From: an uncultured Psychrosphaera sp.
Lineage (GTDB): Bacteria; Pseudomonadota; Gammaproteobacteria; Enterobacterales; Alteromonadaceae
Length of the DNA: 64,000 bases
Assembly: GCF_947500655.1 (NCBI RefSeq)
Contig: NZ_CANMSK010000001.1
Coordinates: forward strand, 310,001 to 374,000
Direction: 5' to 3'
Shown here: one piece after another, positions 1 to 8,575 of the stretch
How positions within the stretch are numbered: position 1 is the first letter of the stretch
Layout of the letters: every line of letters begins with the position of its first letter
Notes under the pieces: generated by a model
What the model was told of the DNA's origin: nothing
Databases searched by the model: none
Seen by the model: the letters and a program-made list of their open reading frames with translations, nothing else
Made by a program: the position numbers and the translations under genes

Positions 1-1448
1 TAAGCCGTTGGTAATGACGGATACTTGATCCCAGCCATTTCTTGCATCACTCTTACAACCTGACAGCTATAACCAAATTCATTGTCATACCATACATACA
101 ACACAGCGCGATTATCTTGTACTATGGTTGCTCTTGAATCAACAATACCTGCGTATCGGTTACCCACTAAATCCGTAGATACAATCTCGGTTGAGCTGGT
201 GTAATCCACTTGATCTCTAAGTTCAGAATGTAAAGCAACGTCTAGTAAAAACTTATTTAGTTCTTCTTCTGACGTGGCTTTGTCTAAGTTAAGATTCATT
301 ATTGCCATAGACACGTTTGGTGTAGGTACTCGAATCGCATTCCCTGTTAACTTGCCGGTTAATTCAGGTAATGCTTTAGACACGGCTTTTGCCGCACCGG
401 TTGAGGTCAATACTAAGTTAAGTGCTGCAGCACGACCTCGACGTTCACCTTTGTGGAAATTATCAATTAGGTTTTGATCGTTGGTGTAAGAATGTACGGT
501 TTCAACATGACCATTATCAATACCATATTCATCATTTATCGCTTTTAATATTGGCGTAATGGCATTGGTTGTACAACTTGCCGCACAAACAATTTTGTCA
601 TCCGCTTCAATGTCTGTGTGGTTAACACCATAAACAATATTTTTAATCTCACCGCCAGCAGGTGCGGTTAACAATACTTTGGCTGCGCCTTTTGATTTTA
701 AATGTAAGCCTAAACCGTCTTCATCTTTCCAAATACCTGTATTATCAACTATTAATGCGTTGTTAATGCCGTAATCCGTATAATCAATACTATCTGGAGA
801 GTCAGCGTAAATCACTTGAATGTATGAGCCATTAGCTTTAATAACATTGGCTTTTTTATCAACCGTAATGCTGCCATTAAATGGCCCATGAACTGAGTCT
901 CGACGTAATAAACTGGCGCGTTTTTCTAAATCACCATCTTTACCACCACGAACCACAATTGCGCGTAAACGTAATGTGGCATTTGGTCCATTACGTTCAA
1001 TTAATAAGCGTGCTAATAAACGCCCTATTCGGCCAAATCCATATAGCACAACATCTTGCGGCTCGGGGTGTCCGTCTTGGTCTAAGATGTCGGCTAGCTC
1101 CTGCTTTAAATACTCTTCTTTTGAAAGTCCTTTGCCTTTATCTTTATAAATGTAACCAAAGGCTAATTTGCCTAAATCTATTTTGGCTGGGTTTAAGTTT
1201 AAACCTGAAAGAATTTCTAAGAATTCGTAGCTTTCACGCACTCTAAGCTTGGTATTTTCATACTTAGTTACGGTTTTATGGGCTTTAATGATTTCAATAG
1301 CAGATGCGGAAACTAATGGACGACCATAAATACAAATTTCAATACCGCGGCCACGATATAACATACCGATTAACGGTTGCATACGGTCTGCAAATTCTTG
1401 TCTTTCTAACCAACTTTTTTGATAAGTCTGTTCAGGAGTTAACGTCAT
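1..1448 (-). CDS. Long-form glyceraldehyde-3-phosphate dehydrogenase (cut at window edge)
   Basis: NAD(P)-dependent oxidative phosphorylation of glyceraldehyde 3-phosphate, a cytoplasmic glycolytic/gluconeogenic step. The reverse strand reads 482 codons from the ATG at 1448 (preceded by AAAGGCAG), starting MTLTPEQTYQKSW. A roughly 125-residue N-terminal extension precedes the Rossmann motif VVLYGFGRIGRLLARLL. The catalytic cysteine lies in AASCTTNAITP, followed by the conserved HSYTNDQNLID segment, and WYDNEFGYS sits near the C-terminus. GAPDHs of about 480 residues are known from Vibrio and Shewanella relatives; the visible length fits that group. The frame leaves the window with the bases TA, so the stop may lie exactly at the edge. 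It is a different paralogue from the 335-residue GAPDH at 5309; the extension and low overall similarity suggest a distinct role, possibly gluconeogenic. Confidence 0.93.
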   Translation of the reverse strand, partial: MTLTPEQTYQKSWLERQEFADRMQPLIGMLYRGRGIEICIYGRPLVSASAIEIIKAHKTVTKYENTKLRVRESYEFLEILSGLNLNPAKIDLGKLAFGYIYKDKGKGLSKEEYLKQELADILDQDGHPEPQDVVLYGFGRIGRLLARLLIERNGPNATLRLRAIVVRGGKDGDLEKRASLLRRDSVHGPFNGSITVDKKANVIKANGSYIQVIYADSPDSIDYTDYGINNALIVDNTGIWKDEDGLGLHLKSKGAAKVLLTAPAGGEIKNIVYGVNHTDIEADDKIVCAASCTTNAITPILKAINDEYGIDNGHVETVHSYTNDQNLIDNFHKGERRGRAAALNLVLTSTGAAKAVSKALPELTGKLTGNAIRVPTPNVSMAIMNLNLDKATSEEELNKFLLDVALHSELRDQVDYTSSTEIVSTDLVGNRYAGIVDSRATIVQDNRAVLYVWYDNEFGYSCQVVRVMQEMAGIKYPSLPTA

Positions 1449-1752
1449 TACATCTGCCTTTATAATAATTTAATTCACAAAAATGATTCACTAAAGAAGA
1501 CTCACAACAATTGCGTAAGCCTTAAGTGCGGATGCATTGTAAATTATTATTTCGTAAGTTTAAATGTATTATTACAAATTGACTTACAATAAATTAAAAA
1601 AACAAATTGCTAAATCTAATATAAGCAGAAATAAAAGCGCCATCGGAGCTTCTAAGTTATTAAGTTAAAAGTCGATATAACGCATATAATAAAAGGATTG
1701 TACGTAAAACTTTATAAAGTAGTCGATTTTATCATTTATAAAAAACTCGTAT
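1449..1752. other. Intergenic region upstream of the long GAPDH gene
   Basis: About 300 bases of AT-rich DNA between the long GAPDH gene and the stop of msrB, both on the reverse strand. It must carry the GAPDH promoter; the only clear element is the ribosome-binding site just before 1448. I see no convincing terminator hairpin for msrB, no open frame of note and no repeats. Confidence 0.5.
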
Positions 1753-2154
1753 TTACTCACCATCAAAGGTAAGTGATACTGAATTAACACAATACCGGTT
1801 ACCAGTTTCAGTTGGCCCATCTTCAAATATATGGCCTAAATGCGCATCACAGTTAGCACAAGTGATCTCAACTCTGATCATCCCTAGTGTTGAATCTTTA
1901 TGATAATCCACAGCGCCTTCTATACTTTGATCAAATGACGGCCAGCCGCAATGAGCATCAAACTTTTGAGATGACTTAAATAGCTCTGAGCCACAACATA
2001 CACATTTATAATTACCTTGGGCATCATGTTCTAAGTACTTTCCAGTAAATGGACGTTCTGTGCCTTTAAGTCTGGTTACTCGGTAGGTTTCATCATCAAG
2101 CAACGACTTCCACTGCTCTTCTGTTTTTACTATTTTGTCTATTGATTTTGTCAT
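1753..2154 (-). CDS. msrB: Peptide-methionine (R)-S-oxide reductase MsrB
   Basis: Reduces methionine-R-sulfoxide in oxidised proteins in the cytoplasm. The protein is 133 residues from the chosen ATG at 2154 ([10 protein letters not shown]), preferred over an upstream in-frame ATG at 2178 because AAGAG precedes it and homologues start here. Visible SelR-domain landmarks are the structural zinc pairs CVCC and CANC, the substrate segment HCGWPSF, the stretch LGHIFEDGP, and the catalytic cysteine in RYCVNSVSL. Length is normal for a stand-alone MsrB; no MsrA domain is fused. It lies downstream of gnd but is separated from it by a terminator, so it is probably transcribed on its own. Confidence 0.96.
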   Translation of the reverse strand: MTKSIDKIVKTEEQWKSLLDDETYRVTRLKGTERPFTGKYLEHDAQGNYKCVCCGSELFKSSQKFDAHCGWPSFDQSIEGAVDYHKDSTLGMIRVEITCANCDAHLGHIFEDGPTETGNRYCVNSVSLTFDGE

Positions 2155-2235
2155 TGTATTTCTCTTAATTGAAATCATGCTAAATGTTATAACTACTTTA
2201 TACCTTATTGCACCTAAGATTTAACCCTAGACATA

Positions 2236-2264
2236 AAAAAACCATATCAATGGATATGGTTTTT
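2236..2264 (-). terminator. Rho-independent terminator after gnd
   Basis: Inverted repeat AAAACCATATC / GATATGGTTTT with a 4-base loop; read on the reverse strand it ends in a T-run. It lies between the gnd stop (2318) and the msrB start (2154). Confidence 0.8.
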
Positions 2265-2317
2265 AAAGTCACTTAATACTAAGTTTAGTACTAGGTATTT
2301 AGCTTATTCTTTAACGA

Positions 2318-3841
2318 TTACACCTTAACGATTGGACGGTTTGGATGACTCCACTCAACGTGGTACATCTTGCCGTCAGCTTTGTCGGTACGAGCAAATG
2401 TGTGCGCACCAAAAAAGTCACGTTGGCCTTGTAGTAAATTAGCAGGTAGTACTTCACTACGATATGAGTCGTAGTAAGCCAAAGCCGATGAAAACGCCCC
2501 AATTGGAATACCCATCATTGATGAGTTAGCAATTGTTTTGCGCCAGTTTGTTTGGAATTTAGCAATTTGTTCAGCAAAGAAAGGGTCAACTAATAAGTTA
2601 GATAACTCTTCATCACGTTCGTACGCTTTGGTAATTGACTGTAAAAATACCGCACGAATAATACAACCAGCACGCCAAATTTTAGCAATACCAGCAAAAT
2701 CCAAGTTCCAGCCGTGTTCTTTACCAGCCATACTCATTAATTGAAAACCTTGAGCATAAGCACAGATTTTTGAACAATATAATGCATCATGTAACTGGGC
2801 AATAACTTCGTCTTTATCTAAGTCAAACTCAGATAAGTCAGGCCCAGCTAACACTTTAGAAGCTGCTATGCGTTCATCTTTTAATGTTGATAATGCTCTT
2901 GAATATACAGCAGATGAAATAGTTGGTGACGGAGCGCCTATTTGCAATGAGCTAACCGCAGTCCATAAACCTGTACCTTTTTGGCCAGCTTTATCTAAGA
3001 TAATATCAACTAAAGGTAGGTTTGTTTCTGGGTCGATATGCTCTAAAACTTCCGCGCTTATTTCGATTAAATATGAGTTTAACTCACCTTCATTCCATTT
3101 TCTAAAAATGACGGCGATTTCTGCTGGGCTCATATTAAGGCCAGAGCGCATAATATTATAGGTTTCACAAATTAGCTGCATATCGGCATATTCAATACCG
3201 TTGTGAACCATTTTCACGTAATGACCAGAGCCTGTTTCACCTATGTAAGTGGCACAAGGTTCGCCTTCTGTTACTGGGTTACCAGGTTCATGACGTTCAA
3301 TTGGTCTACCTGTCGCATCGTCAACTTTAGCGGCGATTGCTTTAAACATTGGAGCAATACGAGTCCACGCATAACGGTCGCCACTTGGCATTAATGAAGC
3401 ACCAAAACGCGCACCAACTTCGCCACCAGAAACAGCTGTTGAGAAGAATAGGAAGTTACCTTCAAAGTTCTTTTCACGTTCTACTGTGTCAGTCCACAAG
3501 CTGTTACCGGTATCAACAATAATATCGTCAGCTTCTATACCTGCATCAATCAGTTTATGACAAACATCGTCAACTGGACGCCCTGCTGGTACGGATAAGA
3601 TAACTAAATGAGGAGATTTTAACTTGGAGAGTAGTTCTGTATATGATGTACATGGGAAAATGCGTTGTGGTTTGTCGCCTCTTTCCAGTTTGTCTTGACT
3701 AATTGCACTGGCTACCTTTTCAGTGTCCAAATCAAAAGCAGCAATGGTGTAGCCATTGTCAGCCAAATTAAGAGCTAGGTTTTTGCCCATCACTCCTAAA
3801 CCGATAAAACCGATATCACATAAAATAGCGTTGTCTGACAT
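2318..3841 (-). CDS. gnd: 6-phosphogluconate dehydrogenase, decarboxylating
   Basis: Oxidises 6-phosphogluconate to ribulose 5-phosphate and CO2 with NADP+ in the oxidative pentose-phosphate pathway. The start at 3841 (MSDNAILCDIGFIGLG) gives 507 residues; the frame is open to an ATG at 3886, but this start places the Rossmann motif GFIGLGVMGKNLALN at residues 10-25 as in homologues and has a purine-rich AAGAGAAG upstream. Family motifs seen include SGGEVGARFGASLMPSG, the catalytic KMVHNGIEYADMQ region and GQKGTGLWT. At about 507 residues it is longer than the 468-residue enterobacterial enzyme. No zwf or pgl neighbour is present; the flanking genes are two GAPDHs and a MalQ-derived protein. 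Confidence 0.96.
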   Translation of the reverse strand: MSDNAILCDIGFIGLGVMGKNLALNLADNGYTIAAFDLDTEKVASAISQDKLERGDKPQRIFPCTSYTELLSKLKSPHLVILSVPAGRPVDDVCHKLIDAGIEADDIIVDTGNSLWTDTVEREKNFEGNFLFFSTAVSGGEVGARFGASLMPSGDRYAWTRIAPMFKAIAAKVDDATGRPIERHEPGNPVTEGEPCATYIGETGSGHYVKMVHNGIEYADMQLICETYNIMRSGLNMSPAEIAVIFRKWNEGELNSYLIEISAEVLEHIDPETNLPLVDIILDKAGQKGTGLWTAVSSLQIGAPSPTISSAVYSRALSTLKDERIAASKVLAGPDLSEFDLDKDEVIAQLHDALYCSKICAYAQGFQLMSMAGKEHGWNLDFAGIAKIWRAGCIIRAVFLQSITKAYERDEELSNLLVDPFFAEQIAKFQTNWRKTIANSSMMGIPIGAFSSALAYYDSYRSEVLPANLLQGQRDFFGAHTFARTDKADGKMYHVEWSHPNRPIVKV

Positions 3842-4075
3842 AGAATTAGCTTCTCTTAGTTTCAATAAGGATTGGTAATATTGCACAGTGCAATTTTGGC
3901 GCGGATTATATAGAATAATCGCCTAATTTCCTACCAGTTAACTAAAATTAAACGGTAATAATTTTATATATCGTGCCATTTATACCAATCAATCCGATTA
4001 ATGAAGGTGTCTTTATTTAAATACTATTTAATAGTCAGTAACTTCTGATCGACAAATACAGCATTTAGATCAAAA

Positions 4076-5059
4076 CTAAGGATTAACAACTTGCATGCCT
4101 ATAAATTGTAAGTACTCAGCAATATCTTCCGGCATGTCAGTTGATTCATTACGTACAATAACCGTTTGATTTAATTGACTTTCAAGCGTTAATATCGCTA
4201 AGAAATCGTCAAATGGATAATATACATACGCCCCCTCGTTAACTGCCTTTCCTTTAGGTACCCAAAGTAATTTTAACAAAGCCATAATATCACCTATATT
4301 TACAGCACCGTTGCTCATACGAGAACGGAACGCATCAATTATTGGCTGATAAGCTTGTTGATAAAGTTTAATTGGGTCCATAGGTACTAAATCCAATGCA
4401 GACTCTAATTCATTAGATGACTGTCCTATCCTCACATCTGTGCAATATAAGTCTTTATTGATATTAGCAACGGCATTACTTTTAGTGGTTGCTAACATAA
4501 AACTATGGTTAACCGCTGTATCTATGCTTTGCTCTAAAACTGGATGTTTATAACAAGATTCAGGCGTAATGATCAAAGTACCACTTCCAAGAGGCTCTGC
4601 AATTCCGGGTTCAAAAAGTGCTAATTGGTAATAACCAATAGGTAAGTCTAATTCAACGGGTAAAGCATAGTGCTGAATTTCCATATCGCGCACTTCAAAA
4701 TGACCTAATAATTCTTGGTCAATTGGCACAAACTTTATCTTCTTACAAATTTGGTTATCTTTGCTGATAGTTAAGTCTAGTTCATCATTGGCAAAATCTA
4801 TCGGCAATTTAAAATGTAAAACGTTATTTTGCCCCTGACGGACAATAGAAGCAGGCTCAACAATAGTGAACCAAGCCGTTTCAGTTTCTTGTTCCACCAC
4901 ACCGATTAACGCATCTTGATCATTAACTGGGTACCCCATTGCGGTTAAAATCTGTTTTATCGCCTCAGGGCTGACTATTTGCTCTTGTCCAGAAGCGTCT
5001 ATATATTGAGATTCTATTCCACGAGCTTGAACCAAATGTTCAATTAAAGAAGCGTTCAT
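4076..5059 (-). CDS. MalQ-derived protein lacking the 4-alpha-glucanotransferase catalytic core
   Basis: By eye this 327-residue protein aligns with the two ends of an internally deleted MalQ (GH77 amylomaltase). Residues 5-45 match the MalQ N-terminus (GIESQYIDASGQ versus GISPNYINAHGK in E. coli, recalled), residues 160-175 match its PKRCYEPQALL segment, and residues 202-320 match the region around MDP...GAYVHYP...LALES. Roughly 230 residues of the barrel and about 200 C-terminal residues of a normal ~690-residue MalQ are absent. In the ungapped stretch the nucleophile Asp of RIDH is Gly256 and the acid/base Glu of GEDLG is Asn304; the 48-residue spacing equals that of E. coli D448-E496. The frame is intact, so it looks like a maintained non-catalytic relative, perhaps glucan-binding or regulatory. 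It is divergent from gap. Confidence 0.8.
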   Translation of the reverse strand: MNASLIEHLVQARGIESQYIDASGQEQIVSPEAIKQILTAMGYPVNDQDALIGVVEQETETAWFTIVEPASIVRQGQNNVLHFKLPIDFANDELDLTISKDNQICKKIKFVPIDQELLGHFEVRDMEIQHYALPVELDLPIGYYQLALFEPGIAEPLGSGTLIITPESCYKHPVLEQSIDTAVNHSFMLATTKSNAVANINKDLYCTDVRIGQSSNELESALDLVPMDPIKLYQQAYQPIIDAFRSRMSNGAVNIGDIMALLKLLWVPKGKAVNEGAYVYYPFDDFLAILTLESQLNQTVIVRNESTDMPEDIAEYLQFIGMQVVNP

Positions 5060-5308
5060 TTAATTCCTATTTACAGCTACAAATTTGACTACAATTATTT
5101 AAATTTAGCCAATGGATATTTATTAATTAGCGCAATTATATTGGCTTTAGCGCCAACAGTAAAAGCACTTTATTTAGCTTTATATCCATATGGACTTTGG
5201 TAAGTAAAAATCATATTAATTTTTTGCCATTTTACTTTACTTTACAGCCTAATGGATGTAATTTTATTACCAATTTGAAATTACACAACATCATTAACAG
5301 GTATAAGT

Positions 5309-6316
5309 ATGACTATTCGCGTAGCAATTAACGGCTTTGGTAGAATTGGTAGAAATATATTACGAGCTTTGTATGAATCAGAAAAGAACTACGATTTAAA
5401 AATTGTAGCGATAAATGACTTAGGCGATGCAAATATAAACGCTCATCTTTTAAAATACGATACAGCACACGGTCGTTTTAATGCCAAAGTAGAAAACACC
5501 GATGACACTATTACTGTTAATGGTGATTTAATCAAAGTAACGTCAGAAAGAAATCCAGCTGACTTACCTTGGACAGAACTTAAGGTTGATGTTGTTTTTG
5601 AATGTACTGGTATGTTCCAGTCTAAAGACACTGCAAGTGCGCATATTGATGCCGGCGCTAAGAAAGTAATTATTTCTGCTCCTGCTAAAGGTGTTGATGC
5701 AACTATTGTTTATGGTGTTAACCATGAAACAATCACTCCAGATATGACAGTAATATCAAACGCATCTTGTACAACTAACTGCCTTGCACCATTTGCAAAA
5801 GTATTAAACGACGAGATTGGTATTGAATCTGGTTTAATGAATACGATTCACGCTTACACTAATGACCAACGTTTGAGTGATGTATATCACACAGATTTAC
5901 GTCGTGCTCGTGCCGCTGCAATGTCTATGATCCCAACTAAAACCGGTGCAGCAGCAGCGGTTGGTTTAGTAGTTCCAGAACTTGCAGGTAAAGTAGACGG
6001 ACTTTCTGTACGTGTTCCAGTGTTAAACGTATCACTTGTTGATTTAACGTTTATTGCGAAAAAAGATACAACGGTAGATGAAGTTAATGATGTGATCCGT
6101 AAAGCAGTTGCTGCTGGCGGTCCTTTAGCTGAAGTATTATCAGTAAATGATGAGCCTTTAGTTTCTATCGATTTCAACCACATTCCTTACTCTTCAAACT
6201 TTGATGCCACAGAAACTCGTGTTATCGGACGTTTAGTTAAAGTAATGAGCTGGTATGACAATGAGTGGGCTTTCTCAAACCGCATGCTAGATAACGCTAT
6301 GTTGTTAATGAAATAA
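5309..6316 (+). CDS. gap: Glyceraldehyde-3-phosphate dehydrogenase, type I
   Basis: Cytoplasmic glycolytic enzyme, 335 residues. The N-terminal Rossmann motif [20 protein letters not shown], the acidic residue in AINDLGD expected for NAD binding, the active site [13 protein letters not shown], the loop HAYTNDQ and the C-terminal WYDNEW are all present. E4P dehydrogenase (Epd) was considered because of the shared [11 protein letters not shown] segment, but Epd has HSAMHDQ in place of HAYTNDQ, so GAPDH is preferred. A strong terminator follows at 6354, then the YeaD-like mutarotase, the same neighbour as gapA in E. coli. The 250-base gap to the divergent MalQ-like gene must hold both promoters. 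Confidence 0.95.
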   Translation: MTIRVAINGFGRIGRNILRALYESEKNYDLKIVAINDLGDANINAHLLKYDTAHGRFNAKVENTDDTITVNGDLIKVTSERNPADLPWTELKVDVVFECTGMFQSKDTASAHIDAGAKKVIISAPAKGVDATIVYGVNHETITPDMTVISNASCTTNCLAPFAKVLNDEIGIESGLMNTIHAYTNDQRLSDVYHTDLRRARAAAMSMIPTKTGAAAAVGLVVPELAGKVDGLSVRVPVLNVSLVDLTFIAKKDTTVDEVNDVIRKAVAAGGPLAEVLSVNDEPLVSIDFNHIPYSSNFDATETRVIGRLVKVMSWYDNEWAFSNRMLDNAMLLMK

Positions 6317-6353
6317 GTATTTATTACTAGAATAAATATTAATTAAATTCTAT

Positions 6354-6380
6354 AAAGGTGACTTAAGTGTCACCTTTTTT
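6354..6380 (+). terminator. Rho-independent terminator after gap
   Basis: Perfect 8-bp stem AAGGTGAC / GTCACCTT with a 6-base loop followed by a T-run, 38 bases after the gap stop. Confidence 0.85.
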
Positions 6381-6450
6381 GTTTATGCCTTTTAAAGTCT
6401 TACCTTTTAGTCTGTAGATCAGTAAAACATTAACATTTTGGAGTAATAAC

Positions 6451-7302
6451 ATGGACAGCCAATATATTACCAAAGCCACCATTGATGATGGCGTAAATTA
6501 TCAAATAAACCATCCAAAATTTTCAGCACGTATAACTGAATTAGGTGGGCAATTAATTAGTTTTACACCTACTGGCAAAGCTGATTTATTATGGCTATCC
6601 GATTCATGTCCTGTTGATGGTAGTAGACCAATTAGAGGTGGCGCGCCTATTTGCTGGCCTTGGTTTGGTCCTGCATCAGGTTTATATGCTGGTGAGCCTC
6701 AACATGGTTATGCCCGCACGGTAAACTGGACGCTTGAACGCTTTGAAGAAAGCGAACACGCCGTTGAATTAGTACTATCTCCTAACTTACCTAAAACGCT
6801 TGCTGACTCATTAGGCTTAAGCCTACAGATGCGTTATGTTTTTACTGATAACATTGAAATTGAATTAATCACTAGAAACACCTCAAAAACGCCACAAAAA
6901 TTATCACAAGCTATTCATACCTATTTTGCAGTAGATGATATTGATGACTCTCAAATCATTGATTTAAATAACGTCAGTTATATCGATAAGTTATCTCATG
7001 ATAAAAAAACGACTCAAAATGGCCCGGTAAAAATAACCAAGCATGCTGACCGTATTTATTTAACGGCTCAAGATAAAGTCACCTTGCTTAATTCAAACCG
7101 TAAATTGGACATTGTAGGTGTTGGACATGACTCAATTGTGATCTGGAATCCATGGCAAAAAAATGCTCAACAAATGATTGATTTTGACAATGACGGTTAT
7201 AAAAATATGGTCTGCATTGAAATGGCAAATACTCAAGCTCTTGTTTTACAAGCAAATGACTGTCATAGTCTAAAACAAAAAATAATACCTATTTCTTTAT
7301 AG
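6451..7302 (+). CDS. D-hexose-6-phosphate mutarotase (YeaD family)
   Basis: Aldose 1-epimerase-fold protein of 283 residues, expected to interconvert the anomers of glucose 6-phosphate and related sugars. The family signature RPIRGGAPICWPWFGP is at about residues 60-75 and HGYARTVNW follows near 90. QAIHTYFAV carries the catalytic-site histidine, and HDSIVIWNPW and MVCIEMAN are the C-terminal conserved strands, the Glu of CIEMAN being the expected catalytic acid. The ATG is preceded by TTGGAG. Position directly after gap is shared with E. coli gapA-yeaD; the terminator between them suggests partial or separate transcription. Confidence 0.92.
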   Translation: MDSQYITKATIDDGVNYQINHPKFSARITELGGQLISFTPTGKADLLWLSDSCPVDGSRPIRGGAPICWPWFGPASGLYAGEPQHGYARTVNWTLERFEESEHAVELVLSPNLPKTLADSLGLSLQMRYVFTDNIEIELITRNTSKTPQKLSQAIHTYFAVDDIDDSQIIDLNNVSYIDKLSHDKKTTQNGPVKITKHADRIYLTAQDKVTLLNSNRKLDIVGVGHDSIVIWNPWQKNAQQMIDFDNDGYKNMVCIEMANTQALVLQANDCHSLKQKIIPISL

Positions 7303-7346
7303 CGGCTCTATTCCTTACATTTTAAATTAATTACGGGAGCATTTTT

Positions 7347-8534
7347 ATGCTAGTAAATCGTGTTGTAAGTTCAACTGTTGCGGGCTTAGTTGCTGTGATT
7401 GTTGGCTTTACGAGTTCAGTCGCTTTGATTTATCAAACTGTGATCAATTTAGGTGGGGATGTAAATCTGGCGGCAAGTTGGATATTAGCTTTAGGTTTGT
7501 CCATGGGATTAACTTCTATTAGCCTTTCCCTTTATTATCGTATTCCTATCCTTATTGCCTGGTCAACACCAGGCGCTGCATTACTGATGGCTAACACACA
7601 AGGTTTCACGTTAAATGAAGCAGTTGGTGGCTTTATCTTTTGTGGCGCATTTATTTTCTTATGTGGTGTTACAGGTTTGTTTGAAAAACTGATCCGCAGA
7701 CTGCCATTTCAATTAGCGTCAGCAATGTTAGCCGGGATTTTGATAAAATTTGGTATTGATGTGTTTAATCAAATGAATGCACAACCGATTTTGGTAATTT
7801 CTATGTTTGTTACTTACTTAATCTGTAAACAGCTCACGCCCAAATTCACCATGTTGTTTGTATTACTAGTTAGTGGATTACTCGCATGGCAATTCAAGTT
7901 AGTTAAAAGTGTTGAACTAACGTGGCAATTTAGTGAGTTTCAGTACATATCGCCAATATTCAGCCTAGAAGTTTTACTTGGTATTGGTATTCCATTATTT
8001 ATTGTCACTATGGCTGCACAGAACCTACCAGGAATTGCGGTATTAAAAGCTCATAACTATAAAACTCCAGTATCTTCCGTACTGAGCGTAACTGGCGGCG
8101 TTACTTTGCTTACTGCACCTTTTGGTAGTTATGCGATTAACCTAGCGGCTATAACAGCTGCTATCTGTATGACCGACGAAGTAAGTGACAAACCAGAAAA
8201 ACGATATTGGGCGACGGTTGCAGGCGGAATATTTTATATTGTAATGGCAATATTTGCAGGCTACTTGATGAACTTATTTTCATCATTACCAACGGCATTA
8301 ATCTATGCATTGGCAGGTATAGCCCTGTTTTCAACTATAACCAATAGCATTAAACAATCACTAACTGACTCAAAAATATCCGAGGCTGCGATTATAACCT
8401 TACTGGTTACTGCTTCAGATCTATCCTTGTTTGGCATAAGCTCAGTATTATGGGGAATTGTAGCAGGCAGCTTAACCTTATTTTTACAGCGAATTCTTAG
8501 AAGAAGAGCCGCGATTAAAAATGACGGTATTTAA
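7347..8534 (+). CDS. BenE/YdcO family inner-membrane transporter
   Basis: A 395-residue, very hydrophobic protein with about 11-12 predicted membrane segments, beginning with VVSSTVAGLVAVIVGFTSS. The BenE hallmarks are seen: the WSTPGAALL motif near residue 72, TGLFEKLIRRLPFQLASAMLAGIL, and TAPFGSYAINLAAITAAICM near residue 250. Characterised members are described as benzoate/proton symporters; the substrate here cannot be read from sequence, and no aromatic-degradation genes are nearby. The start has GGGAG eight bases upstream. It follows the mutarotase by 44 bases with no terminator between, so the two may be co-transcribed. Confidence 0.85.
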   Translation: MLVNRVVSSTVAGLVAVIVGFTSSVALIYQTVINLGGDVNLAASWILALGLSMGLTSISLSLYYRIPILIAWSTPGAALLMANTQGFTLNEAVGGFIFCGAFIFLCGVTGLFEKLIRRLPFQLASAMLAGILIKFGIDVFNQMNAQPILVISMFVTYLICKQLTPKFTMLFVLLVSGLLAWQFKLVKSVELTWQFSEFQYISPIFSLEVLLGIGIPLFIVTMAAQNLPGIAVLKAHNYKTPVSSVLSVTGGVTLLTAPFGSYAINLAAITAAICMTDEVSDKPEKRYWATVAGGIFYIVMAIFAGYLMNLFSSLPTALIYALAGIALFSTITNSIKQSLTDSKISEAAIITLLVTASDLSLFGISSVLWGIVAGSLTLFLQRILRRRAAIKNDGI

Positions 8535-8575
8535 TAACAGATTTTGGGTTTAGCTAACGATTAAACACTGTGGGA

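Noticed and set aside
881..1246. Forward 121-codon frame opposite the long GAPDH
   Set aside because: The reverse strand encodes a clear, motif-complete GAPDH across this region.
4076..5059. malQ broken by frameshift or sequencing error
   Set aside because: The missing barrel residues are absent from the DNA in all frames and the single frame is open from start to stop; this is a deletion with active-site substitutions, not a frameshift.
5309..6316. Erythrose-4-phosphate dehydrogenase (epd)
   Set aside because: The HAYTNDQ loop and overall motifs are those of GAPDH; Epd carries HSAMHDQ at that place.
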